From an uncultured Bacteroidia bacterium (GTDB lineage: Bacteria > Bacteroidota > Bacteroidia > Bacteroidales > ML635J-15), in contig CADAXK010000002.1 in assembly GCA_902791865.1 (NCBI GenBank), positions 415,974 to 479,973 of the forward strand: 64,000 nt of DNA, written 5' to 3'. The position numbers and the translations under genes are program-made. Under the pieces are notes generated by a model. The model was given only the letters and a program-made list of their open reading frames with translations. It had not been told where the DNA came from and searched no databases. Position 1 is the stretch's first letter. Each line of letters opens with the position of its first letter. Shown here piece by piece: positions 1-9,400 of this stretch.

Positions 1-2
1 AA

Positions 3-410
3 AATAACACTCTTGATGCAATAAACGCCATGCGCGATGCCGGATACAGAATAGTTGCCACAACCCCACATACCAACGATGTACTCATAAAGGACCTTGA
101 TCTAACAAAAGGCAAAATAGCATTGTTCTTCGGGTCCGAAAAACCTGGTCTATCGGACATTGTAATGGAAAACGCAGATGAATTTGTCAGGATACCAATG
201 TATGGCTTCACAGAAAGCTTCAATATATCAGTTTCGGCAGCACTTTGCCTGTATGAACTAACTGCCAAACTCCGCAATTCCGACATCAACTGGCACCTGT
301 CAGAACATGAACGCACAGAACTGCTTGCTCAATGGATGAAACTAAGCGCACGGAGTGCCGATTGGCTGATAAAGGAACACGAGAAGAGGGAGATGAAAGT
401 TGAGAGTTAA
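3..410 (+). CDS. SpoU/TrmH-family RNA 2'-O-methyltransferase, C-terminal part (5' end outside window)
   Basis: The frame is open from the window edge (first full codon at position 3) and ends in TAA at 408-410. The visible protein carries the SPOUT-fold signatures: 'ALFFGSEKPGLSD' (SAM-binding knot, motif 2-like) and 'IPMYGFTESFNISVSAA' (motif 3-like, the S-N-S/A stretch typical of SpoU enzymes). The family transfers a methyl group from S-adenosylmethionine to a ribose 2'-OH in tRNA or rRNA. The extra ~45 residues after motif 3 resemble the C-terminal helix of TrmH-type enzymes that modify tRNA G18, but substrate cannot be decided from this fragment. The family is clear; the exact enzyme is not. 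It is followed by a short repeat-bearing spacer and a convergent protease gene. Confidence 0.85.
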   Translation, partial: NNTLDAINAMRDAGYRIVATTPHTNDVLIKDLDLTKGKIALFFGSEKPGLSDIVMENADEFVRIPMYGFTESFNISVSAALCLYELTAKLRNSDINWHLSEHERTELLAQWMKLSARSADWLIKEHEKREMKVES

Positions 411-439
411 AAGTTGAAAGTTGAGAGATGAGAGTAGCA

Positions 440-532
440 GCGCAACAATTTGCGCTGAAAAGATGTGTAGTAACAATTTGCGCTGAAATAAAAAAAAATT
501 GCGTTGTATAATCTCGGCGCAATGATTTGCGC
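440..532. repeat. Cluster of short palindromes GCGCAA-N4-TTGCGC
   Basis: The spacer between the convergent methyltransferase and protease genes holds two perfect palindromes with 6-bp arms and a 4-nt loop, at 440-455 and 517-532. A half copy (AACAATTTGCGC) lies at about 472-483. The same motif recurs with longer arms at 54037-54056. The last copy lies just downstream of the protease stop and could contribute to termination, but no clean T-tract follows it. Confidence 0.6.
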
Positions 533-547
533 GGAAAAACACGAAAA

Positions 548-3500
548 TTATTTCATTTTTACAAATTTAGCATTCCTTGTTCCATCGCCGTTGAAGACGG
601 AAATATTGTAGATGCCTGCGGGGTATTCCGAAACATCAAGCCTCAAAATATTTCTTCCTGAAAATACGCACCTGCCAAATGCATCATATACATTAACATC
701 AAAATCGCCATCAACACCAGACAACTCAAACATATCGGTTACTGGATTAGGAGAAACCGACAATCGTTCATACATTTGCATATCGACAGATTCCTCATCC
801 CCTGACTCTCCATAAAGATATGAATACTTAGCAACCGCCGCATCAACAGCTTCGGTCAAACGAGTGAACGAATCGGCAGCAACCAAGGCAATACAAACCT
901 TAGCGGTATCACCAACACCGATGCTCATAGCACCTGCACCAGTATATTGAACAATGTCGTTTGTTGCATCGGTTATTGATATGTTGGTCATCATATAGTA
1001 CTTTTCCAAATCGGAAAATCCGTCCGAAATGTCAACTGCGCCATCGCCACCTGTCTTATTGGGAAGCGAATAGTTTACAGCCGACTGTCCGCTCAGCAAT
1101 TTCATTCCTGCATATAGAGAATTATTGCCTTCGTAAGCACAATAGGCGAACTTGCGAGCAGCATCGTAGCGACTGACATTTTCAACTGGTTCGTACAAAT
1201 CCCAGTCGGCAAAAAGTCCAAAGCAATAACCATCTACAGGTTCCAGACCTTTATTTATTATTCCATATTCGACAAGTATGTAGTTTCCATCGTCGGCATA
1301 AACATCAAGTGTAATTTCCAGATTGCGGGAATTATAGTCCAAAGTATCAGTCATCTTTGCAACCACATGCGTAATAGCCAAAGTATCTTCCACATAATGC
1401 GGATATTCAACTACCGAAAAATCGGTTATCTGGCGCACAGAACTGTAAACTTCAGTTCCTGAAATGCCAGAAATTATACCACAGTCGTAGAATAATTCAT
1501 AATAATCGTCAAGGTAGAAGCCATGACCGACTTCGGTATTCATATCCACATAACCAAGCCTTCCGTTTCCTGCCACAGAAAGGTTCAGCCTTTCTGTATT
1601 GACATCCACAAAACCACCATTTACTGGCACATCAATAATCTGCTCATTGGTAAATTCATCCGAAACAAAGATTATCTTCAACTTAACGATTAATTCTCGC
1701 GGAGCATCAGGCAAAACCTCCAACCTTATAAGTTCGACACTATCATTCTGCATCGAAGCCAGATTGCCAAACTGCAATTCATCAGTAACAACCTCAATAT
1801 AAGGACTTTCGACAGAAAACGACATCCTCAAATCCGATCTTGAACCCAGATAGTTGGTAATCTTTCCTGAAATGTCAACATAATTGTCGTACCTGTCGAA
1901 CATAGCTTCGTGGAAACGCGTAGAATAAAGGCTGTCCTGGGATATTGTCAAGGCATGATACAAATTCAGGCGACCATTGCCAAGCAGACCAGCATAGTCA
2001 CTATTAAAATATACACGATACGAAGCATCCAAATATGTCGTATCAAAAACATACTGACCAAAATAAACATCATTATGAATAGTATCGTATTCATATCCAC
2101 CTATATACACTTGATTATGAATGGTATCGTACTCGTAAGCCTGCAAATCATCCGACCAAATGCTGTCAACAGAAATGCTGTCGTAGGAATAAAGCTGGTC
2201 GTTCCAAATGCTGTCAATTGAAATACTGTCGATGTATTCAACAAAAGTGCTGTCAACCTGCATTACAGAATCGGGAACCAAATAGTTCAGAGTATCAATG
2301 TTATCGGCAGACACGCGAATGATTTCACCAATCTGCATGGCATTATAATCGGGATAGTACGACCTTAATATACCTGCACTACCAGCAACTATCGGGCTAG
2401 CAAACGAAGTTCCGCCCCACATTGTGACATAACCATTCTCGCTTGTAGAAACGAACATTGTTCCCGGTGCCGACACATCAACCGTCGTTGAATATGATGA
2501 CTTATTCCACTTTGCATCGTTTATGTCGGTGGCTGCAACCGAAATCACATTCTCGAACGAAGCTGGGTAAAACTTGCCTTCAACACCTTCGTTTCCAGCA
2601 GCAGCAACAACAAGGACATCGTAATTTATTGTTGCATAATTCACAACATCCTGCCCCATCTGCTGGTACGAAGTGCTTCCCCAACTGCAGTTCACCACAT
2701 CGAAACGATGATTGGCGGCATACACAATCGACTGATATACATTTACAAGCGAACCTTCATCGTTCATGATTCGCAACGGCACAAACTTGCATTTATAACC
2801 AGCACCCGAAACGCCTATGCCGTTGTTAGTAACAGCCGCGGCAATTCCAGAAACATACGCACCATGCTCATTGCTGTTGCAGCCGTGCGGAATCTGCGCA
2901 TTGTAGTTGTCGTAGGCGAAGTTCCAGCCTTTGTAATTGTCAACATAGCCATCATTGTCGTTGTCAATACCATCGGGAATATCTTCGTAGTTGACCTTGA
3001 TGTTGCCCTCAAGGTCGGGATGGGTCAGCCCAGTTCCAGTATCAGAAATACCTATTACAATGGATGTATCGCCCTTGCAGATGTCCCATGCTTCGTATGA
3101 ATGCACATTCCTTGTCCAGTACTGATATGCACCATCGCCATTAGCATTTTCTGGACGGGCAAGCGGGTCGTCTGGAACATCAAGCAAAGAAACTCGATAC
3201 AAAGGTTCCGCGTATTCGACTTCGCGGCTCTTATTAAGATACGAAATTGCCTGATTTACATCCATATCGCTTTGGAATACAAGACGGTAGATTGTAGTAA
3301 TGTCAATCATACGACGACCATAGTCGTTGAACTCCTTTTCGGGACGCACAGCATCGGGAAACTCCTTTTTATAAGCAAAATCGCCAAAACGAAGACGCAT
3401 ACCGTCAATGTACGATGACTTGAAGAAATCATCTGAATTTGTTCGGCGGAGTTTTACGATAATCGTATTGGGCTCATAGTTAGCATTTTGTGCAACAACT

Positions 3501-3550
3501 AGAGAACATATAAACAACATTGCCAAAGCAATGGACAAAATTCGTTTCAT
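548..3550 (-). CDS. Secreted S8 (subtilisin-family) serine protease with T9SS type A sorting domain
   Basis: The 1000-residue protein starts at ATG 3550; an in-frame TTG two codons upstream is less likely. Residues 1-20 form a signal peptide ending ...VVAQ. The S8 domain follows: catalytic Asp in 'ISDTGTG' (about D170), His in 'NEHGAYVSGIA' (H229), oxyanion Asn in 'AAAGNEG' (N320) and Ser in 'GGTSFASP' (S382). All four are present, so an active endopeptidase is expected. Residues about 438-506 carry an unusual tandem insert (see findings). The C-terminal ~75 residues have 'SVSPNPVTD...AGIYNISVF...KFVKMK', the type A tail recognised by the type IX system, so the enzyme should cross the outer membrane and be released or anchored at the surface. 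A promoter-like pair lies at 3566-3597. Function within the family is confident; substrate is unknown. Confidence 0.93.
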   Translation of the reverse strand: MKRILSIALAMLFICSLVVAQNANYEPNTIIVKLRRTNSDDFFKSSYIDGMRLRFGDFAYKKEFPDAVRPEKEFNDYGRRMIDITTIYRLVFQSDMDVNQAISYLNKSREVEYAEPLYRVSLLDVPDDPLARPENANGDGAYQYWTRNVHSYEAWDICKGDTSIVIGISDTGTGLTHPDLEGNIKVNYEDIPDGIDNDNDGYVDNYKGWNFAYDNYNAQIPHGCNSNEHGAYVSGIAAAVTNNGIGVSGAGYKCKFVPLRIMNDEGSLVNVYQSIVYAANHRFDVVNCSWGSTSYQQMGQDVVNYATINYDVLVVAAAGNEGVEGKFYPASFENVISVAATDINDAKWNKSSYSTTVDVSAPGTMFVSTSENGYVTMWGGTSFASPIVAGSAGILRSYYPDYNAMQIGEIIRVSADNIDTLNYLVPDSVMQVDSTFVEYIDSISIDSIWNDQLYSYDSISVDSIWSDDLQAYEYDTIHNQVYIGGYEYDTIHNDVYFGQYVFDTTYLDASYRVYFNSDYAGLLGNGRLNLYHALTISQDSLYSTRFHEAMFDRYDNYVDISGKITNYLGSRSDLRMSFSVESPYIEVVTDELQFGNLASMQNDSVELIRLEVLPDAPRELIVKLKIIFVSDEFTNEQIIDVPVNGGFVDVNTERLNLSVAGNGRLGYVDMNTEVGHGFYLDDYYELFYDCGIISGISGTEVYSSVRQITDFSVVEYPHYVEDTLAITHVVAKMTDTLDYNSRNLEITLDVYADDGNYILVEYGIINKGLEPVDGYCFGLFADWDLYEPVENVSRYDAARKFAYCAYEGNNSLYAGMKLLSGQSAVNYSLPNKTGGDGAVDISDGFSDLEKYYMMTNISITDATNDIVQYTGAGAMSIGVGDTAKVCIALVAADSFTRLTEAVDAAVAKYSYLYGESGDEESVDMQMYERLSVSPNPVTDMFELSGVDGDFDVNVYDAFGRCVFSGRNILRLDVSEYPAGIYNISVFNGDGTRNAKFVKMK

Positions 3551-3565
3551 ACTCAAAAATTTTGC

Positions 3566-3597
3566 GAAAGATAAGAAAAAGTTTCAAAGTTTCAAAA
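3566..3597 (-). promoter_or_regulatory. Bacteroidetes-type promoter of the S8 protease
   Basis: On the minus strand a TTTTG element (3593-3597) lies 19 nt before TATCTTTC (3566-3573), a 7/8 match to the -7 box TAnnTTTG. This puts the transcript start about 8-10 nt upstream of the ATG. Confidence 0.55.
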
Positions 3598-3631
3598 TTT
3601 ATGGTTTCCTGTTTGCGGCAAAAGAGAACAA

Positions 3632-3666
3632 AAAAAGCGATTGAATCAAATCTTCAATCGCTTTTT
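3632..3666 (-). terminator. Rho-independent terminator of the DUF1573 pair (possibly bidirectional)
   Basis: A perfect 14-bp stem (AAAAAGCGATTGAA / TTCAATCGCTTTTT) with a 7-nt loop has A/T runs at both ends, so it can act on either strand. It lies 21 bp beyond the stop of the 366-residue DUF1573 gene and separates it from the protease promoter. Confidence 0.9.
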
Positions 3667-3686
3667 GTATTAGAAAATACCTTAAG

Positions 3687-4787
3687 TTATTCTTCGATGT
3701 TGCCGACAATCTTAACCACCGTACTAGAATTTGCCGGATCGTTGGTCGTGATGGTAATAGGTTTGCTCTGGTGACCTTTCTTACCAGCCGAATTGAAAGT
3801 AGCCTTAATGAAACTTTCCTCACCTGGCTTGATGACCATCTTTTCGGGATTAGGAACAGTGCAACCGCAAGTTGCCTTTACCTTACGGATGATAAGATCG
3901 GACTTACCTTCGTTCTTGAACTTGTATTCGTAAGTTACCTTGTCGCCCTGCTTGATTGTACCAAAATCGTATTCTGTCTGCGAGAAAACAATCTTCGGTG
4001 CATTTGCGAGTTCGGTTGGTGACAAATGCGAAAAGTCTTCAACTATTGTTGCACTTACTGTAATCTTGTTCTTGCTGTTGACGCTATCGTTTACAACCAC
4101 CGAAATTCTATCCTGCAGGAAGCCCCAGTCGTTCTTCTGCTTTGCATCATATTCAACGTGAATCAAACCGGTCTGGCCCATCTTCTCATTGGGTTTCTTT
4201 GGTGCCAATGTAGCAGGCTCCATCCAAACCTTTATATGCTTTGGAACATTCTGGAATGTAACCTTCATCGGAGCATCAGTCATATTGACAACACCAATCG
4301 TATCGGTCTTGGTTTCGGTATTGAAAACATTGTTCAATGCCAAATGAGCTGACCTAAGCCTCAACCCACCAAAATCCTTTGGATAATAATCTTCAACGCT
4401 TTTTTCTCTTGGAGTAACCTCACCAGAAATTGTAAGTATTGTCGTTGGAGCCTCGCAATTTGAAGTAACTGTTATCGACTTATTGAATTTTCCAGGACGG
4501 TTCTGCGGATTGTAAGATGCCTTTACAAAACCTTTCTTTCCTTTCTCAATCGGTTCCTTTGTATAGTCGGTTGCAGTACAGCCACATGAAGCTTTTACAT
4601 TTGTAAGTACCAATGGTTCTTCGCCGACATTAGTAAACTCAAATACAGCAGTCTGTAAACCAGCCTCTTCCTTGAACACACCGAAATTATGTGTTGTCTT
4701 GTCCCACGAAATCTGTGGTTGCTTTGTCTGAGCAGAAACAGCCACAGCTAGCGACAAAGCTAAAAAAACTAAAATTACCTTTTTCAT
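3687..4787 (-). CDS. Exported two-domain DUF1573 protein
   Basis: The 366-residue protein has a signal peptide (MKKVILVFLALSLAVAVSAQ) and two DUF1573 (Ig-like, ASPM/Hydin-type) domains. The first is at about residues 25-130 and the second at about 265-365. Each has the hallmark 'KASCGCTATDYTKEP' / 'KATCGCTVPNPEK' Cys-Gly-Cys motif and the 'NNPGKF/..ITVTSN' type strand ending in 'I.GEV' or 'IVGNIEE'. About 130 residues between the domains show no recognised family. It is abundant in Bacteroidetes and its molecular role is not established. The gene is 30 bp downstream of a single-domain paralogue and surely shares its transcript, ending at a strong terminator. A periplasmic or surface structural role is inference. 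Confidence 0.88.
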   Translation of the reverse strand: MKKVILVFLALSLAVAVSAQTKQPQISWDKTTHNFGVFKEEAGLQTAVFEFTNVGEEPLVLTNVKASCGCTATDYTKEPIEKGKKGFVKASYNPQNRPGKFNKSITVTSNCEAPTTILTISGEVTPREKSVEDYYPKDFGGLRLRSAHLALNNVFNTETKTDTIGVVNMTDAPMKVTFQNVPKHIKVWMEPATLAPKKPNEKMGQTGLIHVEYDAKQKNDWGFLQDRISVVVNDSVNSKNKITVSATIVEDFSHLSPTELANAPKIVFSQTEYDFGTIKQGDKVTYEYKFKNEGKSDLIIRKVKATCGCTVPNPEKMVIKPGEESFIKATFNSAGKKGHQSKPITITTNDPANSSTVVKIVGNIEE

Positions 4788-4817
4788 AACACCTATTTTT
4801 AATAGTCTATCAATATA

Positions 4818-5228
4818 TTACTTTACTTCCTCTTCCTCAGGCTTTGCAGCAGGAATAACTTCACCAGTAATCCGAACTATTGATGTCGGCTGGAATTCGT
4901 TGGTAGTAACTGTTATCTGCTTAGAAAACTTACCTGGTCTATTTTTCGGATTATACGAAGCCTTAACATAACCTTTTGCTCCTGGCTGAACTGGTTCCTT
5001 TGTATAATCGGTTGCTGTACATCCGCATGATGCTTTAACATTTGTGAGGAACAATGGCTTGTCACCTGTATTTGTAAATTCGAATATTGCAGTCTGAACA
5101 CCATCTGCCTCATTGAAAGTTCCAAAATCATGAACCGTTTTTGCCCATGATATAGCAGGTCCTTCCTGCTGTGCCATCATAATTCCTGAAAACACAATTG
5201 CTAATGTCAATAAAACTAATCTTCTCAT
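4818..5228 (-). CDS. Exported single-domain DUF1573 protein
   Basis: This 136-residue protein has a signal peptide (...SGIMMAQ) and one DUF1573 domain with 'KASCGCTATDYTKEPV'. It is very similar to the first domain of the next gene downstream, so the pair arose by duplication. Its tail (PAAKPEEEEVK) is short and acidic. First gene of a two-gene operon transcribed from the -7 box at 5251-5258. Function unknown beyond family membership. Confidence 0.87.
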   Translation of the reverse strand: MRRLVLLTLAIVFSGIMMAQQEGPAISWAKTVHDFGTFNEADGVQTAIFEFTNTGDKPLFLTNVKASCGCTATDYTKEPVQPGAKGYVKASYNPKNRPGKFSKQITVTTNEFQPTSIVRITGEVIPAAKPEEEEVK

Positions 5229-5250
5229 AACCTTTAATTTTTAATGGTTG

Positions 5251-5258
5251 CAAATCTA
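5251..5258 (-). promoter_or_regulatory. -7 box of the DUF1573 operon
   Basis: The minus strand reads TAGATTTG, a perfect TAnnTTTG match, 22 nt before the ATG. The -33 region (TTTATTTC) is only a weak match. Confidence 0.5.
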
Positions 5259-5355
5259 ATATTAAAATTTGAAATAAACATGATATCGTCTATTACAAAT
5301 AGCAGTCCAAAAAAACAGAAAAAAACAATTCATAGAATTAAAAAAATGTTAAACC

Positions 5356-6378
5356 TTATAAATCCATGAAATTTATCCTTGCCTGTGGAATTACCGAAAG
5401 CGGTGAGATTTTCCCTTTTTGATACATATAATAGCCTACTAATGCAATCATTGCGGCATTGTCGGTTGTGTAACTAATCTTGGGAATATACACCTGCCAT
5501 CTTTTCTTTTCAGCAGCCAGCAACATTCTATTGCGCAAGCCGGAATTTGCCGAAACACCGCCAGAAATTGCCACCCTGCGTATACCAGTTTGCTTTACGG
5601 CCTTCTCCAACTTATTGAACAAAATGTCGATTATCGTCTTCTGAAGAGAAGCTGCCAAGTCGTTTACATTGTCTGCAATGAAATTTGGATTCTTAGCCAC
5701 CTCATCGCGTACCGTGTATAGGAAAGATGTTTTCAGTCCGCTGAAACTATAATCGAATCCAGGAATAGAGGGCTTTGCAAACTTGAACCTGTTTTCGTCT
5801 CCAAGTTTTGACAATTTGTCAATCACAGGTCCACCTGGATAAGGCAAGCCCATGACTTTCGCACATTTGTCGAATGCCTCTCCTGCCGCATCATCTATTG
5901 TCTTGCCAATGATTTCAAAATCGAGGTAATCACGAACAAGCACAATCTGCGAGTGCCCGCCCGAAACTAACAAGCAAAGGAATGGAAATTCAGGAACACA
6001 TTCGTCCTCGTCCTTTTCGCGCAAAAAATGCGCCAGTATATGTCCGTGCAAATGATTGACACCCACCAACGGAATATCCTGCGACACAGAAAGTCCCTTT
6101 GCAAACGAAGCTCCAACGAGCAACGAACCTAGCAAACCTGGACCTTTTGTGAACGCAATAGCGTCAATTTCGCTCATTGCAACCTCGGCACGCGCCAAAG
6201 CCTCCTTTACTACCAAAACTATATTCTGCTGATGCGCACGACTAGCCAATTCAGGCACTACCCCACCATATTTCTGATGAATTGCCTGTGTATTAATCAC
6301 ATTCGAAAGCAACCTTCCATCGCAAACAACAGCAGAAGATGTATCATCGCACGAAGATTCTATACCTAAAATTTTCAC
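5356..6378 (-). CDS. tsaD: tRNA N6-adenosine threonylcarbamoyltransferase TsaD
   Basis: This 340-residue protein matches the full length of the Kae1/TsaD family. It opens with the ASKHA-type 'MKILGIESSCDDTS' and has the iron-binding 'NHLHGH' (H109, H113), 'LVSGGHS', 'AISGGVSANS' and 'YTTDNAAMIA' motifs. TsaD transfers the threonylcarbamoyl group to A37 of ANN-decoding tRNAs, with TsaB and TsaE, in the cytoplasm. The start codon is GTG (6376-6378). It is divergent from tamB with a 91-bp shared spacer, an arrangement familiar in Bacteroidetes. Essential in most bacteria. Identification is secure. Confidence 0.97.
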   Translation of the reverse strand: MKILGIESSCDDTSSAVVCDGRLLSNVINTQAIHQKYGGVVPELASRAHQQNIVLVVKEALARAEVAMSEIDAIAFTKGPGLLGSLLVGASFAKGLSVSQDIPLVGVNHLHGHILAHFLREKDEDECVPEFPFLCLLVSGGHSQIVLVRDYLDFEIIGKTIDDAAGEAFDKCAKVMGLPYPGGPVIDKLSKLGDENRFKFAKPSIPGFDYSFSGLKTSFLYTVRDEVAKNPNFIADNVNDLAASLQKTIIDILFNKLEKAVKQTGIRRVAISGGVSANSGLRNRMLLAAEKKRWQVYIPKISYTTDNAAMIALVGYYMYQKGKISPLSVIPQARINFMDL

Positions 6379-6392
6379 TGCACTTTTTTTTG

Positions 6393-6424
6393 CAAATTTA
6401 CAATTCTTTAAATTAGGCTGTCAA
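6393..6424 (-). promoter_or_regulatory. Promoter of tsaD
   Basis: On the minus strand TTG (6422-6424) is followed after 21 nt by TAAATTTG (6393-6400), a perfect -7 box, 15 nt before the GTG start. The implied 5' leader is only about 8 nt. Confidence 0.6.
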
Positions 6425-6434
6425 TAATTTTTAA

Positions 6435-6442
6435 GATATTTG
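6435..6442 (+). promoter_or_regulatory. Possible -7 box of tamB
   Basis: GATATTTG is a 7/8 match to TAnnTTTG and lies 27 nt before the TTG start; no clear -33 element. Confidence 0.3.
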
Positions 6443-6469
6443 CAGTTTATTCATTATACTGCCTAAATT

Positions 6470-9400
6470 TTGTTCAGATATAAGGTCAGACGGTTTTTTA
6501 TTATCTTGTTCTTGTTGACAATCAAGGACTTGATTATACTTATTACCATTTTATACTCGCCTTATCTGCAAAGTTTCATTGCTAGAAATTGCATAGACTT
6601 TTTTGCAAAAAAATACAATATTGAACTTAGTGTCGGTGAGGTTTACATAAAAATACCAAACCAGATAGTGCTTTCCGATATAGAAATGAAGGATTCGTGC
6701 GGAAACATGCTACTGTCGGCAGACAACCTTGATGCGACAATTGAAAAGATTTCGTTTAAGAACAATTTCCTTCTCCTCTCCGAAACGAATCTCAACAATC
6801 CGCTTATAAATGTCATTGTTGATGAAAACGGAACAGCAAACTACAGTTACATACTTGACAAATTCGCTACAGAAGACACTTCTTCTTTTGACTTTAATGT
6901 CATCTGCAAGAAACTATCGATTACAAACGGGCACCTGAAATACCTTGACAAAAGGTACGACAATTCTGCATCATCATTTAAGCCATCGGATATTGAAATA
7001 AAAGATTTTAATGCTGGCATAAGTCGTTTTAGATACATGAACGACACCATAAACGTCAATATCGACAACTTCTCGATGAACGAAAAATCGGGAATCGCAG
7101 TAAACAATATTTCTGGAAAAATAAAATACTACGACAAAGGAATATGCATAAAAGACTTGGATTTCAGAACCAACTATTCGGAACTTATATGCTCAGAAGT
7201 TGCACTAAGCGGCAAGGATAGCCTCTACCTAAGCAACCCAATGGAAAAGGTTGATAAATTCACCGTAAACATCGACACATTAATATTATGCGTTGCCGAC
7301 ATAGCTCCTTTTTTGCCTCAATATCAAAATTTTTCCGACAGCATACATGTAAAAGGCAACTTCGTTGGACGGCTTGATGACTTCAAGTTCAAGAATTTCG
7401 GAATATCAATGTACAGCGGCACAAGACTACATGCCAACCTATCGGTAAACGGTCTTCCTGATGTAGAGCAGACCATTGTATTCGGAAGCATATCGAACAT
7501 GCAGACAAACAAAGACGACATAAACAGAATATTAAAACTCGTATCGCCAGAGAACCCGATACAAATTCCTTCGGAACTGGACAACCTAAACAGAATTGCC
7601 TTCAATGGAAACCTTTCGGGAATGCTAAACGACATGATGGCATTCGGACAATTTACCACCAACATCGGAACAATAAACACCGATATAGCCCTAATGCCCG
7701 ACTGGAAAAACAAAACGCTTGAATATGACGGAAGCATTTCGGCAAAAGAATTCAACCTGCACGACATAATACCAGGAAACAACGGACTCGGACTGCTATC
7801 GCTAAACCTGAACATAAGCGGAAACATTGACTCGCTATCGCATACACAAAACAACCTCAACGGCAAAATACAACGTTTCGACTTCAACGGATACGCATAT
7901 TCCAACATAAATGTCAGAGGCCGACTATCAAATACAACATTCAACGGCAACATAAACATCAACGATCCGAACATTACAGCAGAAATCATAGGAAACTATA
8001 ATTTCGGAGGTAAAAACAACAAGATCGAATTATCGACAGACTTGTATGCCAACCTAAAGGAACTCAACCTAGTGCAAGAAAATGTAAGCAATTCCGAACT
8101 CAAGCTAGTTCTTGGCGCACAACTTGACGGTGACCTAGCAAACCGCCCGATTGGAAACATAACACTTAGCAATGCGGAGTTCAACATTGACGATAAACAC
8201 ATTACCGTAAACCGGTTGTCGGCCATTTCAAAAATCAACGATGATAAAAAATACAGCATCAACATCGATTCCGACATCTTAGAATTTGACATGTATGGAG
8301 ATTTCAATATCAGCGAAGTAGCAGGTGACATATACCACATGGTTGCCCAATCGCTTCCATCGGTATTCGGAAAATATGTAAAAACAAAAGCCAACGAAAA
8401 CTACTTCACCTACCATTTCAGGATCAAGCACATAAACGACATCATCAAATTCTACGACAAGGAACTCATATTCCACGGTGACATATACAGTAGCAACGGA
8501 TATGTTTTTGGCAACACACAAACACTATACGGCAAGATAATGCTACCCAGGATAAGCAGAGGTGACTACTACATTGGCGAAAGCGAAATAGAAATGTACA
8601 GCATGAACGGAATTGCAAGTGTATACATGAACTCGTCATCCATAGGAAACAACAATTTGTCGCTTGATAAAATAAGCCTTGCCATGTCGGCCGAAAACGA
8701 CAGTTTAGGTCTAAACATGAACTGGAAAAACAGTGAAAGTAGCGATAATAGCGGATTTTTCTCTCTCGGCACCAAATTCATTCCTCACGGAAACGATTCT
8801 CTACCACGCATCGAAGCTCACATATCGCCATCCCAATTCATATTCGGAGATAGAATATGGGAACTCGGAGAAACCCAAATCAACTACGACAACAGCGAAG
8901 TTGAAATTGAAAATCTAAAGTTAGCAAACGCAAACCAGATTCTAAACGTCAAGGGATACATCTCAAAAAATCCGGACAAAATACTATCATTCATAATCGA
9001 CAATGTAGATGTAAGCAACATAAACCCGATAACACAGCCTGCTGGTTACGAATTCGGAGGCATACTATCGGGAAGTGGCCGCATATCAAATATTTACGAC
9101 ATTCCTGTATTCACCACTAATGTCAACATAACCGACCTTACCATCAACCAGGAACAACTCGGGAAATTGAGTCTATCGTCGAAATGGGACAATATGAGCA
9201 AAGCTTTCGTAATGAGCGGGACAAACAAGTACATCGAAATGAAAGGCACCTACCTTACAAAACTCGACAGCCTCGATGCCAGCATATTACTTAAAAACCT
9301 TAAACTTGATATTTTCGACAAGTATCTTAACGCGTACGAAATAAGCGGACTAACTGGAGATGCCAACGGAACAATTATGCTTACAGGCAGTATAAAAAAG

